A DNA stretch of 64,000 bases from Streptomyces oceani (GTDB taxonomy: Bacteria; Actinomycetota; Actinomycetes; Streptomycetales; Streptomycetaceae): positions 94,244-158,243 of the forward strand of contig NZ_LJGU01000114.1 of NCBI RefSeq assembly GCF_001751245.1, in the 5' to 3' direction. Made by a program: the position numbers and the translations under genes. Shown one piece after another: positions 25,476 through 34,685 of this stretch (position 1 is its first letter; each line of letters begins with the position of its first letter). Below the pieces are notes generated by a model. It searched no databases, was not told where the DNA came from, and was given only the letters and a program-made list of their open reading frames with translations.

Positions 25476-27071
25476 ATGACAGAGAACGAGAAGTTCCAAC
25501 TCAGCAGGCGCGCGCTGACCGCCGGCGCCGTGTCCGTGGCGGTCGTCGCGATGGCCGGGCCGCTGACCGGCTCCGCCACCGCCGCCGGCGCCCGTGCTCG
25601 TACGGCCGCGGGGGCGCCCTTCGTCGTGCCGGCCCTGCGGGAATGGCGGGCGGGCGAGGGCGCGTTCACGCTCTCGCCGCGCGGTCGCGTCAGGGTGCCC
25701 GCCGGTGACGAGCGGCTGCTGCGGCTCGCCCGCACCGTGACCGAGGAGCTGGCCGAGCTGACCGGCGTACGCCTCCGCGAGCCCGCCACCGGTGACGGCG
25801 AACCCTCCGCCGGGGAGATCCGGATCGCCCTCGACCCCGAGGACGGACACCCCGAGGGCGGCGAACGCTACCGCGCGGAGGGCAACACCATCACCGTCAC
25901 GCCACGGCACCTCACCGTCACCGCCCCCGCGTACGCCGGCGCGTACCACGCGACCCGCAGCCTGCTGCAGATCCTCACCCGGGACAACGCGCGCCGTATC
26001 CCGGCGGGCACCGCCCGGGACTGGCCGGACTACGCGCGGCGCGGCTTCCTGCTGGACGTCGGACGGCGCTACTTCACCCCGGAGTTCCTCCGGGACTACA
26101 TCCGGCTGTTGAGCTGGTTCAAGTTCAACGACTTCCAGATCCACCTGAACGACAACGAGATCGAGCCGCCCGAGGGCGACTGGAGCAAGGCGCAGTCCGC
26201 GTTCCGACTCGCAAGCGAGCATCCGGACTGGTCGGGACTCGCCGCGAAGGACGGTTCGTACGACCGCGCCACCTGGGACTCGTTCGAGGAACTGGCCGCC
26301 GCCCGCGCGGTCCGGCTGACCCCGGAGATCGACGCGCCCGCGCACTCCCGCGCGTTCGTGAGGTTCCGTCCCGACATCGGCCTGAACGGCGGCGACTCGG
26401 ACCACCTGGACCTCGGGAACCCGGACGCGACCCGCTTCATGCGGGACCTGTTCACGCACTTCGACCCGTGGTTCCGCAGCCCCGTGGTGCACTTCGGCGC
26501 CGACGAGTACACCGGCCCGGTGGAGCAGTACCGCGCCTACTTCAACACCATCGCCTCGCACCTGAGGGACCTGGGCAGGCAGCCGGCCGCCTGGGGCAGC
26601 CTGAGCCAGATGGGAGGCTCGGCCGAGGGCTACGACCGGGACGTCCACATGTACAGCTGGAACAACGGCTGGTACGGGCCGCAGGCGATCAAGAAGGACG
26701 GCTTCCGGTTCGTCAACATCAACGACGCCACGCTGTACATCGTGCCTTTCGCGGACTACTACCACGGCGACGGACTCGACGGCCGCCACCTCTACGAGAA
26801 GTGGGCGCCGCACGTCTTCCCCGACGGCCAGAGCGTCGAACCGCTCGACCCCGCGCTGCTGGGCGCGTTCTCCGGGGTGTGGAACGACCTCGTGCACCAC
26901 CCCTACACCGAGCGGGACGTGCACGGGCTGGTCAACAGGACACTGGGAGTGCTCGGACAGAAGATGTGGAGCGGCGGCACGCCGGACGGACTGGCGTACG
27001 ACACCTTCCAGCAGCGCGTGAAGGCGCTCGGCCTCGGCCCCGGGATGGAGCTGCTCGGCACGCCCGGCTGA
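25476..27071 (+). CDS. GH20 hexosaminidase / lacto-N-biosidase-like, exported
   Basis: A 531-residue protein with a Tat-like signal (LSRRALTAGAVSVAVVAM). A GH20b lead-in (GAYHATRSLLQILTRDN) precedes the barrel. FQIHLNDNEIEPPEGDW and EIDAPAHSRAFVRF are followed by the catalytic pair in HFGADEYTG near residue 340. The HLNDN and EIDAPAHS segments look more like lacto-N-biosidases than simple hexosaminidases, so the product could be a disaccharide; this is a pattern-based guess. The ATG is at 25476, 49 bases after a strong dre site, linking it to GlcNAc-responsive control. Confidence 0.87.
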   Translation: MTENEKFQLSRRALTAGAVSVAVVAMAGPLTGSATAAGARARTAAGAPFVVPALREWRAGEGAFTLSPRGRVRVPAGDERLLRLARTVTEELAELTGVRLREPATGDGEPSAGEIRIALDPEDGHPEGGERYRAEGNTITVTPRHLTVTAPAYAGAYHATRSLLQILTRDNARRIPAGTARDWPDYARRGFLLDVGRRYFTPEFLRDYIRLLSWFKFNDFQIHLNDNEIEPPEGDWSKAQSAFRLASEHPDWSGLAAKDGSYDRATWDSFEELAAARAVRLTPEIDAPAHSRAFVRFRPDIGLNGGDSDHLDLGNPDATRFMRDLFTHFDPWFRSPVVHFGADEYTGPVEQYRAYFNTIASHLRDLGRQPAAWGSLSQMGGSAEGYDRDVHMYSWNNGWYGPQAIKKDGFRFVNINDATLYIVPFADYYHGDGLDGRHLYEKWAPHVFPDGQSVEPLDPALLGAFSGVWNDLVHHPYTERDVHGLVNRTLGVLGQKMWSGGTPDGLAYDTFQQRVKALGLGPGMELLGTPG

Positions 27072-27363
27072 CGCTCGGCGCCCCGTACGACGGTCGTCCG
27101 GCCCCGGCCCGCCCCCACTCCAGCCCGCCCCGGCCCGGTTGCCCGCGCAACGCGCACCACGGCACCGGGCCAGGGCGGAGCCGTACGAGGCCGCCAGCCG
27201 GTGATCCCACCGCCGTACCGGCCACCCCACCCGCACCGTCCCGATCCGGAACACGCCCGCGCTCCGTCGCAGCGCGCCATTCGCACGACCATCAGGTACA
27301 ACCATTGCTGATGTCATTTCGTCGTATGACCGTAAATATCGTACTTCAGCACCTCACCCCGGG

Positions 27364-29034
27364 ATGGTCACCGTGCATGCGCTACCCCCCACGACGGACG
27401 ATCGGGCACCGCTCAAGGTCAGCGTGGTGGTGCCGCTGTACAACACCGGCCAGACACTCCTCCACGGACTGCGCTCCCTGCGGGCACAGACGATGGCCCC
27501 GACGGACTACGAGATCGTCTACGTCGACGACGGCTCCACCGACGACACCGTCGAGCTGCTGCGGGCCGACATCGCCGCCCACGGTCCCGTACCGGCGGTG
27601 CGCCTGCTGCAGATCGAGAACTCCGGCTGGCCCGGACGCCCGCGGAACATCGGCACCGACGCCGCCCGCGGCGAGTACGTCCACTACGTCGACGACGACG
27701 ACTGGCTCGCCCCGGAGGCCCTGGAGCGGCTGTACGCCCGTGCGCGTGAGACGGATGCCGACATCGTCATCGGCCGCATGGCCGGGCACGGCCGGGGAGC
27801 GCCCCGTGCGCTCTTCGAGAAGCCGCTGGCCAGCTCGGACCTGCGTACGGAGACTGTGCTGCTCGGCTCCATGACGGTGCACAAGCTCTTCCGCCGGTCC
27901 TTCCTGGACCGACACCAACTGCGCTTCGCCGAAGGGCGCGTGCGGCTGGAGGACCACCTCTTCACCCTGCGGGCGTACCTGCTGACCAGCCGGGTCGCCA
28001 CCGTGCACGACTACACCTGCTACCACTGGGTGCGGCACACCTCGGGTCAGCACAACATCAGCCACCGGCCCATCGAACCGTGGTCGTACGTGGAGAGCGT
28101 CCGCAGGGTGCTCGCCCTACTGGACGCGCCCGACACCCGGGTCGCCCCAGGCCGGCACCACCGCCGGCTGACCGCGAACTGGTACGGGCAGAAGGCCCTC
28201 ACCCGGCTCATCGGCCGCCGCCAGCTACGGCAGCCCGCGAGACGCCGGGCGCAGTGGTTCAACGCCGTCCGCGCGCTGGCCGACGAGATCCCGCCGGCGG
28301 CCGACGCCGCGCTCCCGCCCCGGCTGCGCGTGGTCGCCGCCCTCGTACGACACGGCGACCGCCACGCCCTGGAACGCTACGCCGCCTTCGAGGCCACGAT
28401 CGACCACCAGCCAGAAGTGCTCTCCTCGGCCTGGCAGGACGGCAAGCTCACCGTACGGTGCCGCTCCCGCCTGGTCCGCCGCAACCCCGCCGGCATCGCT
28501 CCCGAGGCGCTGCTCTTCACCCGCTCCCACGACCGCTATGTCCTGTGTCTGCCACCGGAAGTAGCCGCGGTGCCGGCCGCCGTCTCCGCCGCCGACTTCA
28601 CCAAGGAGATCCTGCGCAGCAAGGTCCGCGGCCAGCTACAGCACCGCGAGGGCGGGACGGCGCTCATCGTGCCGACCACCAGCCGTCTGCTGGCGGAGCC
28701 CGTACGCCGGAACTCGGCCCGCTGGCTGCACACGCTGGGCCGGTTCGGCAGGCTGGGACGTGTCGTGGGCCGGCTCCGCGCGCCCTCCTGGCTGCTCGGC
28801 CGACTGCCGATGCTCCGCGAACTGCCCGAGCAGTGCACGATCAGTTACGAGGCCGAGTTCACCGTGGACCCCGCCCAGCACGACCAGGGCGGACCACTCG
28901 CTCCCGGCAGTTGGGATCTCCAGCTGCGCCTGGTGTGCTGCGGATGGCGCACCTCACCGAGCCTGCGCGGCCTCAGCATCGACATGCCCGCCGCGACCCA
29001 GCCGTACGACGCGCCCGCCGCCACCCCCAGTTGA
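27364..29034 (+). CDS. Family 2 glycosyltransferase with long C-terminal extension
   Basis: A 556-residue protein. Residues 15-120 are a GT-A fold: VSVVVPLYNTG, IVYVDDGSTDDT and the DXD-like YVDDDDW near residue 109. A helical segment follows, and the last 200 residues are a beta-rich accessory region, the architecture of wall polymer (teichoic acid-type) glycosyltransferases. No signal or membrane helix is seen. The 292-base gap before it is coding-free, with an AT-richer stretch (27300-27350) that may hold the promoter. No clear ribosome binding site supports the ATG at 27364. It is not obviously part of the glycan degradation set. Confidence 0.82.
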   Translation: MVTVHALPPTTDDRAPLKVSVVVPLYNTGQTLLHGLRSLRAQTMAPTDYEIVYVDDGSTDDTVELLRADIAAHGPVPAVRLLQIENSGWPGRPRNIGTDAARGEYVHYVDDDDWLAPEALERLYARARETDADIVIGRMAGHGRGAPRALFEKPLASSDLRTETVLLGSMTVHKLFRRSFLDRHQLRFAEGRVRLEDHLFTLRAYLLTSRVATVHDYTCYHWVRHTSGQHNISHRPIEPWSYVESVRRVLALLDAPDTRVAPGRHHRRLTANWYGQKALTRLIGRRQLRQPARRRAQWFNAVRALADEIPPAADAALPPRLRVVAALVRHGDRHALERYAAFEATIDHQPEVLSSAWQDGKLTVRCRSRLVRRNPAGIAPEALLFTRSHDRYVLCLPPEVAAVPAAVSAADFTKEILRSKVRGQLQHREGGTALIVPTTSRLLAEPVRRNSARWLHTLGRFGRLGRVVGRLRAPSWLLGRLPMLRELPEQCTISYEAEFTVDPAQHDQGGPLAPGSWDLQLRLVCCGWRTSPSLRGLSIDMPAATQPYDAPAATPS

Positions 29035-29085
29035 GGTCGCGGCGGGCTCATGAGGCGGAACGCGCTGACCCTCCGACGGGCCTGG

Positions 29086-29297
29086 TCAGGTGAGTCGGTC
29101 GGCGGCCGGCCCGAGGAACCGGCCCCACGCCTCCCGGGTGACGCTCAGCACGGGGCCACTCCGGGCCTTCGAGTCCCGGACGTGGACGGCGCGTTCGGCC
29201 ACTGCCACCTCTAGACATCGCCACCGCCGGCGCTGCTGTAACTGCTCTTGAACCAGGCCGGCTGCGGCACCGTCCGACCGTTACCCCGCACCGTCAT
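29086..29297 (-). pseudogene. DUF397 protein gene with a 1-base deletion
   Basis: From ATG 29297 the frame reads MTVRGNGRTVPQPAWFKSSY and then SSAGGGD before a premature stop at 29211-29213. Adding one base at that point restores the familiar continuation CLEVAVAERAVHVRDSKARS through to RFLGPAADRLT and a stop at 29086. The restored length of about 70 residues is normal for DUF397. The ATGA overlap with the upstream XRE gene is the standard arrangement for these pairs, which are common in Streptomyces. Either decay or a sequencing error is possible. Confidence 0.85.
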
Positions 29298-30161
29298 CTC
29301 TCTCCCAGCAGCTTCTCGATGAGGGTCAGCGACTCACCCGGAGTGAGTGCTTGCGACCTCGACAGGTTATAGCGCGCCTCCAGTTCATGAACCTTACGTT
29401 GTCCCGTATGGAGGCGGCTGTCGTCCTGCGCCTCGGTGTACGCGATGCGTCGGCCCTCAGCCGTGTCAATCAGGTTGAAAGGCCCACCGAGTCCGGCGTG
29501 ATCGTCGCGGTCGGTCGGCATCACCTGGATGTCCACGTTACGTGCCCGTCCCGCGACGAGCAGGTACTCCCGCTGCCCGTGCAGGACGCTCGAACCACCA
29601 ACAGGCCTGTGCAGCACCACCACCTCCAGCACGAAACCGAGCAACGGGGCGGTGGGACGCTCGACGATGCCCTGCCTCGCCATGCGTGCTTCGAGACGCT
29701 GTTCGATGACCTCCTCCGCCAGCAGTGGACGTTGTCTCTCGAAGACGGCTCTCGCGTAGTCGGCTGTCCGCAACAAGCCCGACACCAGCTGCGCCGCGTA
29801 CACGCACAGCGACTCGGCCCCCGCCTGCAGTCGCACCGCGTCCCGGAAGAACGCCGGGTACTGCGCTCGCAGCACCTCCTCCTTGAGCGCCCGCAGCAAG
29901 CCCCGGCGCCCAGCACCTCGTCCGCGCGGTCGATGAACTGCGCCGGCGGAATCCGCCGGCCCCTGCTCGAAGGACGCGATCGACCGCGCCGCGTAGCCCA
30001 CCCGGCTCCCGAAACTCGGGCCGGTCGATTCCCGCTCGGCAGCGCAGCAGCTTCAACTGCCGCCCGGACGCCACCACCACGCCCTCCCCCGGCTCGTCCG
30101 CCGGCCCGACCCCGTGCTCCGGGCGTTCGCCGTCGGCGCCCCGTTCGGTCGGTACCACCAT
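29294..30161 (-). pseudogene. XRE-family regulator (DUF5753 type) with three frameshifts
   Basis: ATG 30161 (after GGAGGGAG) starts a frame with GRQLKLLRCRAGIDRPEF. The helix-turn-helix continuation GYAARSIASFEQG is in a second frame, RRIPPAQFIDRADEVLGAG in a third, and LLRALKEEVLRAQYPAFFRD to the end is back in the second. The three changes are single-base steps in short homopolymers (an extra T, an extra G, a missing G) within about 100 bases, net +1. The C-terminal DUF5753 domain (AQLVSGLLRTADYARAVFE, NVDIQVMPTDRDDHAGLGG) is intact. It is paired with the DUF397 gene, which is also broken. Confidence 0.85.
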
Positions 30162-30323
30162 GGTTCCGCTCCCTCCGTCGCCGGCCACCTCCCGGTCCAA
30201 CGGCGGCGTACGGCCGAGGTCGCACGTCGGGTCGCGTACAACGTCCGTTCCACCGCGCACAACACCGGGACCGCGCCGCGTCACCACTGGTCACGCTTCA
30301 CCACACTCCGCGAACGTGGAGCC

Positions 30324-30776
30324 ATGACCAGCGAAACCACACCGCTCCTCCGCGCCGAACACAGCGGCACGGCCGAGCACTTCAGCATGGCGTTCAGCTC
30401 CACCCCGCGCGGCGCCCGCCTCGCACGACGGCTGGCCGGGGAGCGGCTGAACGCCTGGGGCGTGCCGTACGGCGGCGACGCGCACGACACCCTGGCCCTG
30501 ATCGTCGGCGAACTCGCGGCCAACGCCACCTGGCACGGCTGGTCCCCGGGGCGCGACTGCCACCTGGCCCTCACGATGACGGCCACGACCGTACGAGTCG
30601 AGGTGACCGACTCCCGTCCCGAACGCCCGCCCCGTGTCGCGGCCCCCGCCGAGGAGCGGGACACCGGCCGTGGCCTGCTGCTGGTGGACGCCCTGGCCTC
30701 GTGCTGGGGCTGGCGCCCGCACTCCGCGGGGGTCGGCAAGACGGTGTGGGCGGAGTACACCGTGGAAACGCCTTGA
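30324..30776 (+). CDS. RsbW-like ATP-binding protein (HATPase_c, anti-sigma type)
   Basis: A 150-residue single-domain GHKL ATPase. The N box is GELAANATWHGW and the G1/G2 boxes appear as VEVTDSRPERPPR and DTGRGLLLVDALASCWGW. Streptomyces encode many such stand-alone kinases, often beside XRE/DUF397 pairs as here. They may phosphorylate anti-sigma antagonists. The ATG at 30324 fits the conserved length, although the nearest GGAG is only 2 bases before it, so translation may be weak or start elsewhere. The target is unknown. Confidence 0.87.
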   Translation: MTSETTPLLRAEHSGTAEHFSMAFSSTPRGARLARRLAGERLNAWGVPYGGDAHDTLALIVGELAANATWHGWSPGRDCHLALTMTATTVRVEVTDSRPERPPRVAAPAEERDTGRGLLLVDALASCWGWRPHSAGVGKTVWAEYTVETP

Positions 30777-30913
30777 TGTATTCCCGAGCTGACTGAGTTC
30801 CGCTCAACGAAATGATCTCGTGAGGTGACTCGACCCAGTGGATCTCGCGTCGCGATGAGTCCTGCCGCGTCCGGTGGTCGTACTGTCGAAACCGTCACCG
30901 AGGAGGGCTTCTG

Positions 30914-31477
30914 ATGCGCAGCGTGACGTATTCGATGGGCGTCTCACTGGACGGCTACATCGTCGGCCCGGACGGCGCCTTCGACTGGACGCCACCCGAC
31001 GAGGAGATCTTTCGCTTCACCACCGACGAGGTACGAGAGGCCGGTGTTCACCTGTTGGGACGACGGTTGTACGAGACGATGCTGTACTGGGAGACCGTCG
31101 ACCAGAATCCATCGCTCGACTTCCCCACGCGCGACTTCGCCGCGGTCTGGAGGGCGCTCCCCAAGGTGGTGTTCTCCACCACGCTGTCGACGGTGCAGGG
31201 CAATGCCCGCCTGGCCTCTGGCGGCCTGGCGGAGGAGATCGAGCGATTGCGAGCCGAGCCGGGGGACGGCAACATCGCGATCGGCGGTGCGACTCTCGCT
31301 GCCGAGGCGGCCGCGCTGGGTCTGGTCGACGAGTACCGGGCCAGGATCTTCCCGGTGCTGGTCGGCGGCGGCATTCCGTTCTTCCCCCAGCACCAGCGCC
31401 GGGTGGATCTCGAACTGGTCGAGACCCGCGACTTCAGCTCAAGAGTCGTCTACCTCCGCTACCGCGTGGCGCGTTAG
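30914..31477 (+). CDS. Dihydrofolate reductase / RibD C-terminal family protein
   Basis: A 187-residue protein. The YSMGVSLDGYIVGPDGAFDW N-terminus, LLGRRLYETM, NIAIGGATLAAEAAALGLVDEY and FPVLVGGGIPFF are the conserved segments of the RibD_C family of NADPH-dependent reductases. The physiological substrate of these stand-alone members is generally unknown. GAGGAGG precedes the ATG by 7 bases. The 259 bases after it hold no gene; an inverted repeat TGCCAGT/ACTGGCA near 31513-31557 may be structural. Confidence 0.9.
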   Translation: MRSVTYSMGVSLDGYIVGPDGAFDWTPPDEEIFRFTTDEVREAGVHLLGRRLYETMLYWETVDQNPSLDFPTRDFAAVWRALPKVVFSTTLSTVQGNARLASGGLAEEIERLRAEPGDGNIAIGGATLAAEAAALGLVDEYRARIFPVLVGGGIPFFPQHQRRVDLELVETRDFSSRVVYLRYRVAR

Positions 31478-31736
31478 CCGCCTGGGTCCGCCGAACCCTG
31501 GGAAGAACGGGCTGCCAGTGATGTCCCCTGTGAAAGGACCAGCCCCGCTGACTGGCACCTCATCCGACGGCCCAGCTCACGTGCCCTCTCACCGGGCCGT
31601 ACGGTCCGTGCCCGGCGGGACCGCCGGCGTGTCCGGATTGAGCCCGAGCGGCACGGGCACCCGTGCGCGGAACGACAGGGCAGAAGCGCCGAGGGCACCC
31701 GGGTGGTGCCACCCGTCCGGCGAGGGAGCACGGATC

Positions 31737-32177
31737 ATGCACTACGAGGAATTCATCGGTCGGGTGCAGGAGCGGGCGGCACTGAGCGACCGCCAGTCGT
31801 CCGAACGAGCCGTGTGGGCGGTGCTGAGCACGCTCGCGGAACGGCTGCCGGACGGTACGGCCGAACATCTGGCCGCGCAGCTCCCGCGAGGTGCGGCTGT
31901 ACCGCTGCGGGAGGTGATCGTGTCGGACGAGGGCAGTTCGCCCCGTGAGCGTGAGGTCGCGCGCTGGCGCGGCGAACGCTTCGACCTGACCACCTTCGCC
32001 GGCCGGGTCGCCTGGCGGGACGCCACCTCCCAGGAGCGCGCCGCGTACCGGACGGCGGCCGTGGTCGAGGTACTCGACGCGGCGGTCGCGCCGGAACTGA
32101 TGCGCAAGCTGGAGGACGTACTGCCGGCGGACATCCGGGAGGTGCTCCCCTCGGCACGCGTCCGGGACGCTGAGTAG
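31737..32177 (+). CDS. DUF2267 domain-containing protein
   Basis: A 146-residue soluble protein made almost entirely of a DUF2267 domain: an N-terminal YEEFIGRVQERAALSD, then ERAVWAVLSTLAERLPDGTA, EHLAAQLP and a closing LEDVLPADIREVLP. The family is widespread in actinobacteria with no assigned biochemical role. ATG 31737 is preceded by GAGGGAG. It lies 50 bases upstream of the LigD-type phosphoesterase and probably shares a transcript with it. Confidence 0.88.
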   Translation: MHYEEFIGRVQERAALSDRQSSERAVWAVLSTLAERLPDGTAEHLAAQLPRGAAVPLREVIVSDEGSSPREREVARWRGERFDLTTFAGRVAWRDATSQERAAYRTAAVVEVLDAAVAPELMRKLEDVLPADIREVLPSARVRDAE

Positions 32178-32227
32178 TCGGGACGCGAGGCGGGCGACCG
32201 GTTCTCGCATGCAAAGAGGAGGCGGCC

Positions 32228-32878
32228 GTGAGCCGATCCGACAAGCTGCGGACGTACCGCGAGAAGCGGCACTTCGACCGTACGAGGGAGCCGGCGGGTG
32301 GCGCTGGCGCCGAGTGGCCGGAGTCCGGGTCGGAGCCGGTCTTCGTGGTGCAGATCCACCGGGCGAGCACCACGCACTTCGACTTCCGGCTGGAGGTGGA
32401 CGGGGTGCTGAAGTCGTGGGCGGTGCCGAAGGGTCCGTCCGCGACGCCGGGCGACAAGCGGCTGGCGATGCCGACGGAGGACCATCCGCTGGAGTACCGG
32501 AAGTTCGAGGGGGTCATCGCGGAGGGTGAGTACGGCGCCGGCACCGTCCTCGTCTGGGACGAGGGCGCGTACGAGCCGTTGACCCACGACCGGCGGAAGC
32601 GTCCGGTGCCGTTCGCGCGGGGGTTGGCGGCCGGGCACGTGTCGTTCTGGCTGGACGGCCACAAGCTGCGCGGCGGTTACTCACTGACCCGTTTCCGCGG
32701 TGGCGAGGGCAACGGGGACGGCGAGCGCGAGGCGTGGCTGTTGGTGAAGCGGGACGACGAGCGGACCGCGACCCGTGGCGCGCCGGAGCCGACACGTGCC
32801 CGCTCGGCGCGTACGGGACGCACGCTCCACCAGGTGGCCGCCCAGGAGGAGCCGATCCGGCCGGCCGAGGAGTGGTGA
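32228..32878 (+). CDS. LigD-type 3'-phosphoesterase domain protein
   Basis: A 216-residue stand-alone version of the N-terminal phosphoesterase module of bacterial NHEJ ligase D. FVVQIHRASTTHFDFRLEVD and LKSWAVPKGPS carry the metal-binding histidines and arginine, followed by EYRKFEGVIAEGEYGAGTV and VSFWLDGHKLRGGYSL. It should trim 3' ends of DNA breaks. GTG 32228 follows AGAGGAGG by 5 bases. No ligase or Ku gene is nearby. The last 35 residues are an Arg/Ala-rich tail beyond the domain. Confidence 0.9.
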   Translation: MSRSDKLRTYREKRHFDRTREPAGGAGAEWPESGSEPVFVVQIHRASTTHFDFRLEVDGVLKSWAVPKGPSATPGDKRLAMPTEDHPLEYRKFEGVIAEGEYGAGTVLVWDEGAYEPLTHDRRKRPVPFARGLAAGHVSFWLDGHKLRGGYSLTRFRGGEGNGDGEREAWLLVKRDDERTATRGAPEPTRARSARTGRTLHQVAAQEEPIRPAEEW

Positions 32879-32952
32879 CCGGATACGCCCGGGAGACCGC
32901 GAGCACGCGCCGTTCCGGGTCCCTCTCCCGGCGGTCCTGCCGGGACGCGTGC

Positions 32953-33687
32953 TCACTCCCCGTTCGTCCGCCGATCGAAGCGCGGCGAGTGCCGCAGCAG
33001 TTCGGACACCTCCGTGTCCGCCGGCAGCTCCTCGGGCGGCGTGCCCCGGCGGAACAGCCGGGCGGGGCGTGCGCCTTCCACCCGGGCGCGGTCTCCCGTC
33101 ACGCGCAGCCAGGACCCCTCCCGCAGCCCGAGCACGGCGACGTCGTTCTCCTCGAGGAACTCGGTCAGCCGCTGCTCCCTGGTCTCGCCCTTGTGGGTAC
33201 TGCCCGGGTCCGGGTCGAGATAGTGCGGGTTGATCTGGAACGGCACGAGGCCCAGTGTCTCGAAGGACGGCGGCTGCACGATGGGCATGTCGTTGGTCGT
33301 ACGGAGCGTGGGCGCCGCCATGTTCGTGCCGGCACTCGCGCCCATGTACGGCATACCGCCGCGCACCGCCTCGGTCACGGCCTGCCGCAGGCCCGTAGCG
33401 TACAGCTCGGCCAACAGCCGGAAGGAGTTGCCGCCGCCGACGAACACCGCGTCGCACGCGTGGAGTTCGTCGACCGGTGCGGAGCTCTCGTGCACGCCGC
33501 GGACGGTGATGCCGGCGGGCTCGAGTGCCTTGCGTACCTGTGCGGTGTAGGCGTCGTGGTCGGACAACGCGTACGGCACGAAGGCGAGTCGGCCGCCCTC
33601 CGGGAGGAAGCCGGTGACGGTGTCGAGCGCGTGTGCCAGGTATTCCCGGCCGTGCTGGGTGGAGTTGGACAGGAGCAGCAGCTTCAT
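32953..33687 (-). CDS. pepE: Peptidase E (S51, alpha-aspartyl dipeptidase)
   Basis: A 244-residue S51 serine peptidase. MKLLLLSNSTQHG opens the fold, FVGGGNSFRLLAEL precedes the catalytic serine in MGASAGTNMA, and FQINPHYLDP follows. It hydrolyses Asp-X dipeptides in the cytoplasm. Its ATG overlaps the IclR stop by 4 bases, so the two are co-transcribed. The pair is divergent from the DUF1177, NCS1 permease and M20 peptidase operon, suggesting a shared role in peptide or amide uptake and breakdown. Confidence 0.93.
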   Translation of the reverse strand: MKLLLLSNSTQHGREYLAHALDTVTGFLPEGGRLAFVPYALSDHDAYTAQVRKALEPAGITVRGVHESSAPVDELHACDAVFVGGGNSFRLLAELYATGLRQAVTEAVRGGMPYMGASAGTNMAAPTLRTTNDMPIVQPPSFETLGLVPFQINPHYLDPDPGSTHKGETREQRLTEFLEENDVAVLGLREGSWLRVTGDRARVEGARPARLFRRGTPPEELPADTEVSELLRHSPRFDRRTNGE

Positions 33688-34529
33688 GCGGTCTTCCCTG
33701 GTGGTGCGGTACGGGTGCGGGCGCGCGGGGGTCGGGGACGTTGCGGCGGCTGGGTCAGGCGCTTCTCCAACAGCTCAGCGGCCTGGCGGAGGGGGTCGAG
33801 CCGGTCGCCGGGGCCGTGCGGGAAGCGTTCCTCGGCACCGCCGAGGCTGAGGCTGCCGTACGGCTCGGGGCCGAGGAAAACCGGCACCGCGACCGTGCCG
33901 ATGCCGGTGTCGTACTCCCCCACCGTCCAGGCGTAGCCCTGGGCGCGGATGCGCAGAAGCTCCTCCTCCAGCAGGTCGGCGTCGGTGACCGTGCGATCGG
34001 TGAACCGGGCCATGGGCCGACCCCGGAACAGCCGGTGGCGCTGCTCGTCTGGGAGGAAGGCGTAGTACGACTTGCTGGTCGCCCCGGCGTGCGCCGGGTA
34101 CAGCTCCCCCACCAGCGGGTGGTAACGCAGTGGCCCCGCCGGGCCCTCCGCCGCCACGACGCAGCGCATGTGGAAGCTGTCGGGCAGGGAGAACAGCACG
34201 GTGTCGCCGGTCGTCCGGGACAGTTCCTCCAGCACCGGCTTGGCCAGAAGTTCGAGTGACCCGGAACGTTCCCACAACCGGCCGAGCCGGAGCGCGGCCG
34301 GGCCGATGCGGTAGCGCCGGGTCACCGGGTCGGACACCAGGAACCCACGGCCGGCCAGCGTGGCGAGCAGGCGCTGGGCGACCGAGGTGTCCCAGCCGAA
34401 CTCCTCGGCCACCTCGGTGACACCCCAGTCGGGGCGGCTCCGCTCGAAGGACAGCAGGACGAGCAGGGCTCGGTCGACGGTCTGGAGCGAGCCGGGAGGC
34501 GTAGCCCGGTCGGTGGCGAACTCAGCCAT
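33684..34529 (-). CDS. IclR-family transcriptional regulator
   Basis: A 281-residue regulator. The winged helix spans roughly residues 18-80 (VDRALLVLLSFERSRPDWGV, GFLVSDPVTRRYRIGPAALR) and the IclR effector domain follows, with YKSYYAFLPDE-like sequence and GEYDTGIGTVAVPVFL. It is divergent from DUF1177 and translationally coupled to peptidase E. The GATAACG/CGTTATC inverted repeat between the divergent starts is a possible operator. The ligand is unknown. Confidence 0.9.
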   Translation of the reverse strand: MAEFATDRATPPGSLQTVDRALLVLLSFERSRPDWGVTEVAEEFGWDTSVAQRLLATLAGRGFLVSDPVTRRYRIGPAALRLGRLWERSGSLELLAKPVLEELSRTTGDTVLFSLPDSFHMRCVVAAEGPAGPLRYHPLVGELYPAHAGATSKSYYAFLPDEQRHRLFRGRPMARFTDRTVTDADLLEEELLRIRAQGYAWTVGEYDTGIGTVAVPVFLGPEPYGSLSLGGAEERFPHGPGDRLDPLRQAAELLEKRLTQPPQRPRPPRARTRTAPPGKTA

Positions 34530-34558
34530 CGCGTCTCACCATACAGACTTGGATTGCA

Positions 34559-34590
34559 GATAACGGGAAATCATTGCGTTCTACGTTATC
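34559..34590. promoter_or_regulatory. Inverted repeat in the IclR/DUF1177 divergent region
   Basis: GATAACG (34559-34565) and CGTTATC (34584-34590) form a perfect 7-bp inverted repeat with an 18-base AT-richer spacer, placed 30 bases from the IclR start. It is the only obvious symmetry between the divergent genes and may be the IclR operator or part of both promoters. Confidence 0.45.
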
Positions 34591-34685
34591 CGGTCCCGAC
34601 TCTGATGTCCGCACCCCCGCGCAACCCATCCAACCGGCCGGAACCTCGCGCAGGGCGGTTGCCCAAGCGAAAGGAAGGCCGCCGC

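Noticed and set aside
31513-31557. Inverted repeat TGCCAGT/ACTGGCA as a possible insertion-sequence end
   Set aside because: Only one short pair was found, with no transposase nearby and no matching copy or target duplication.
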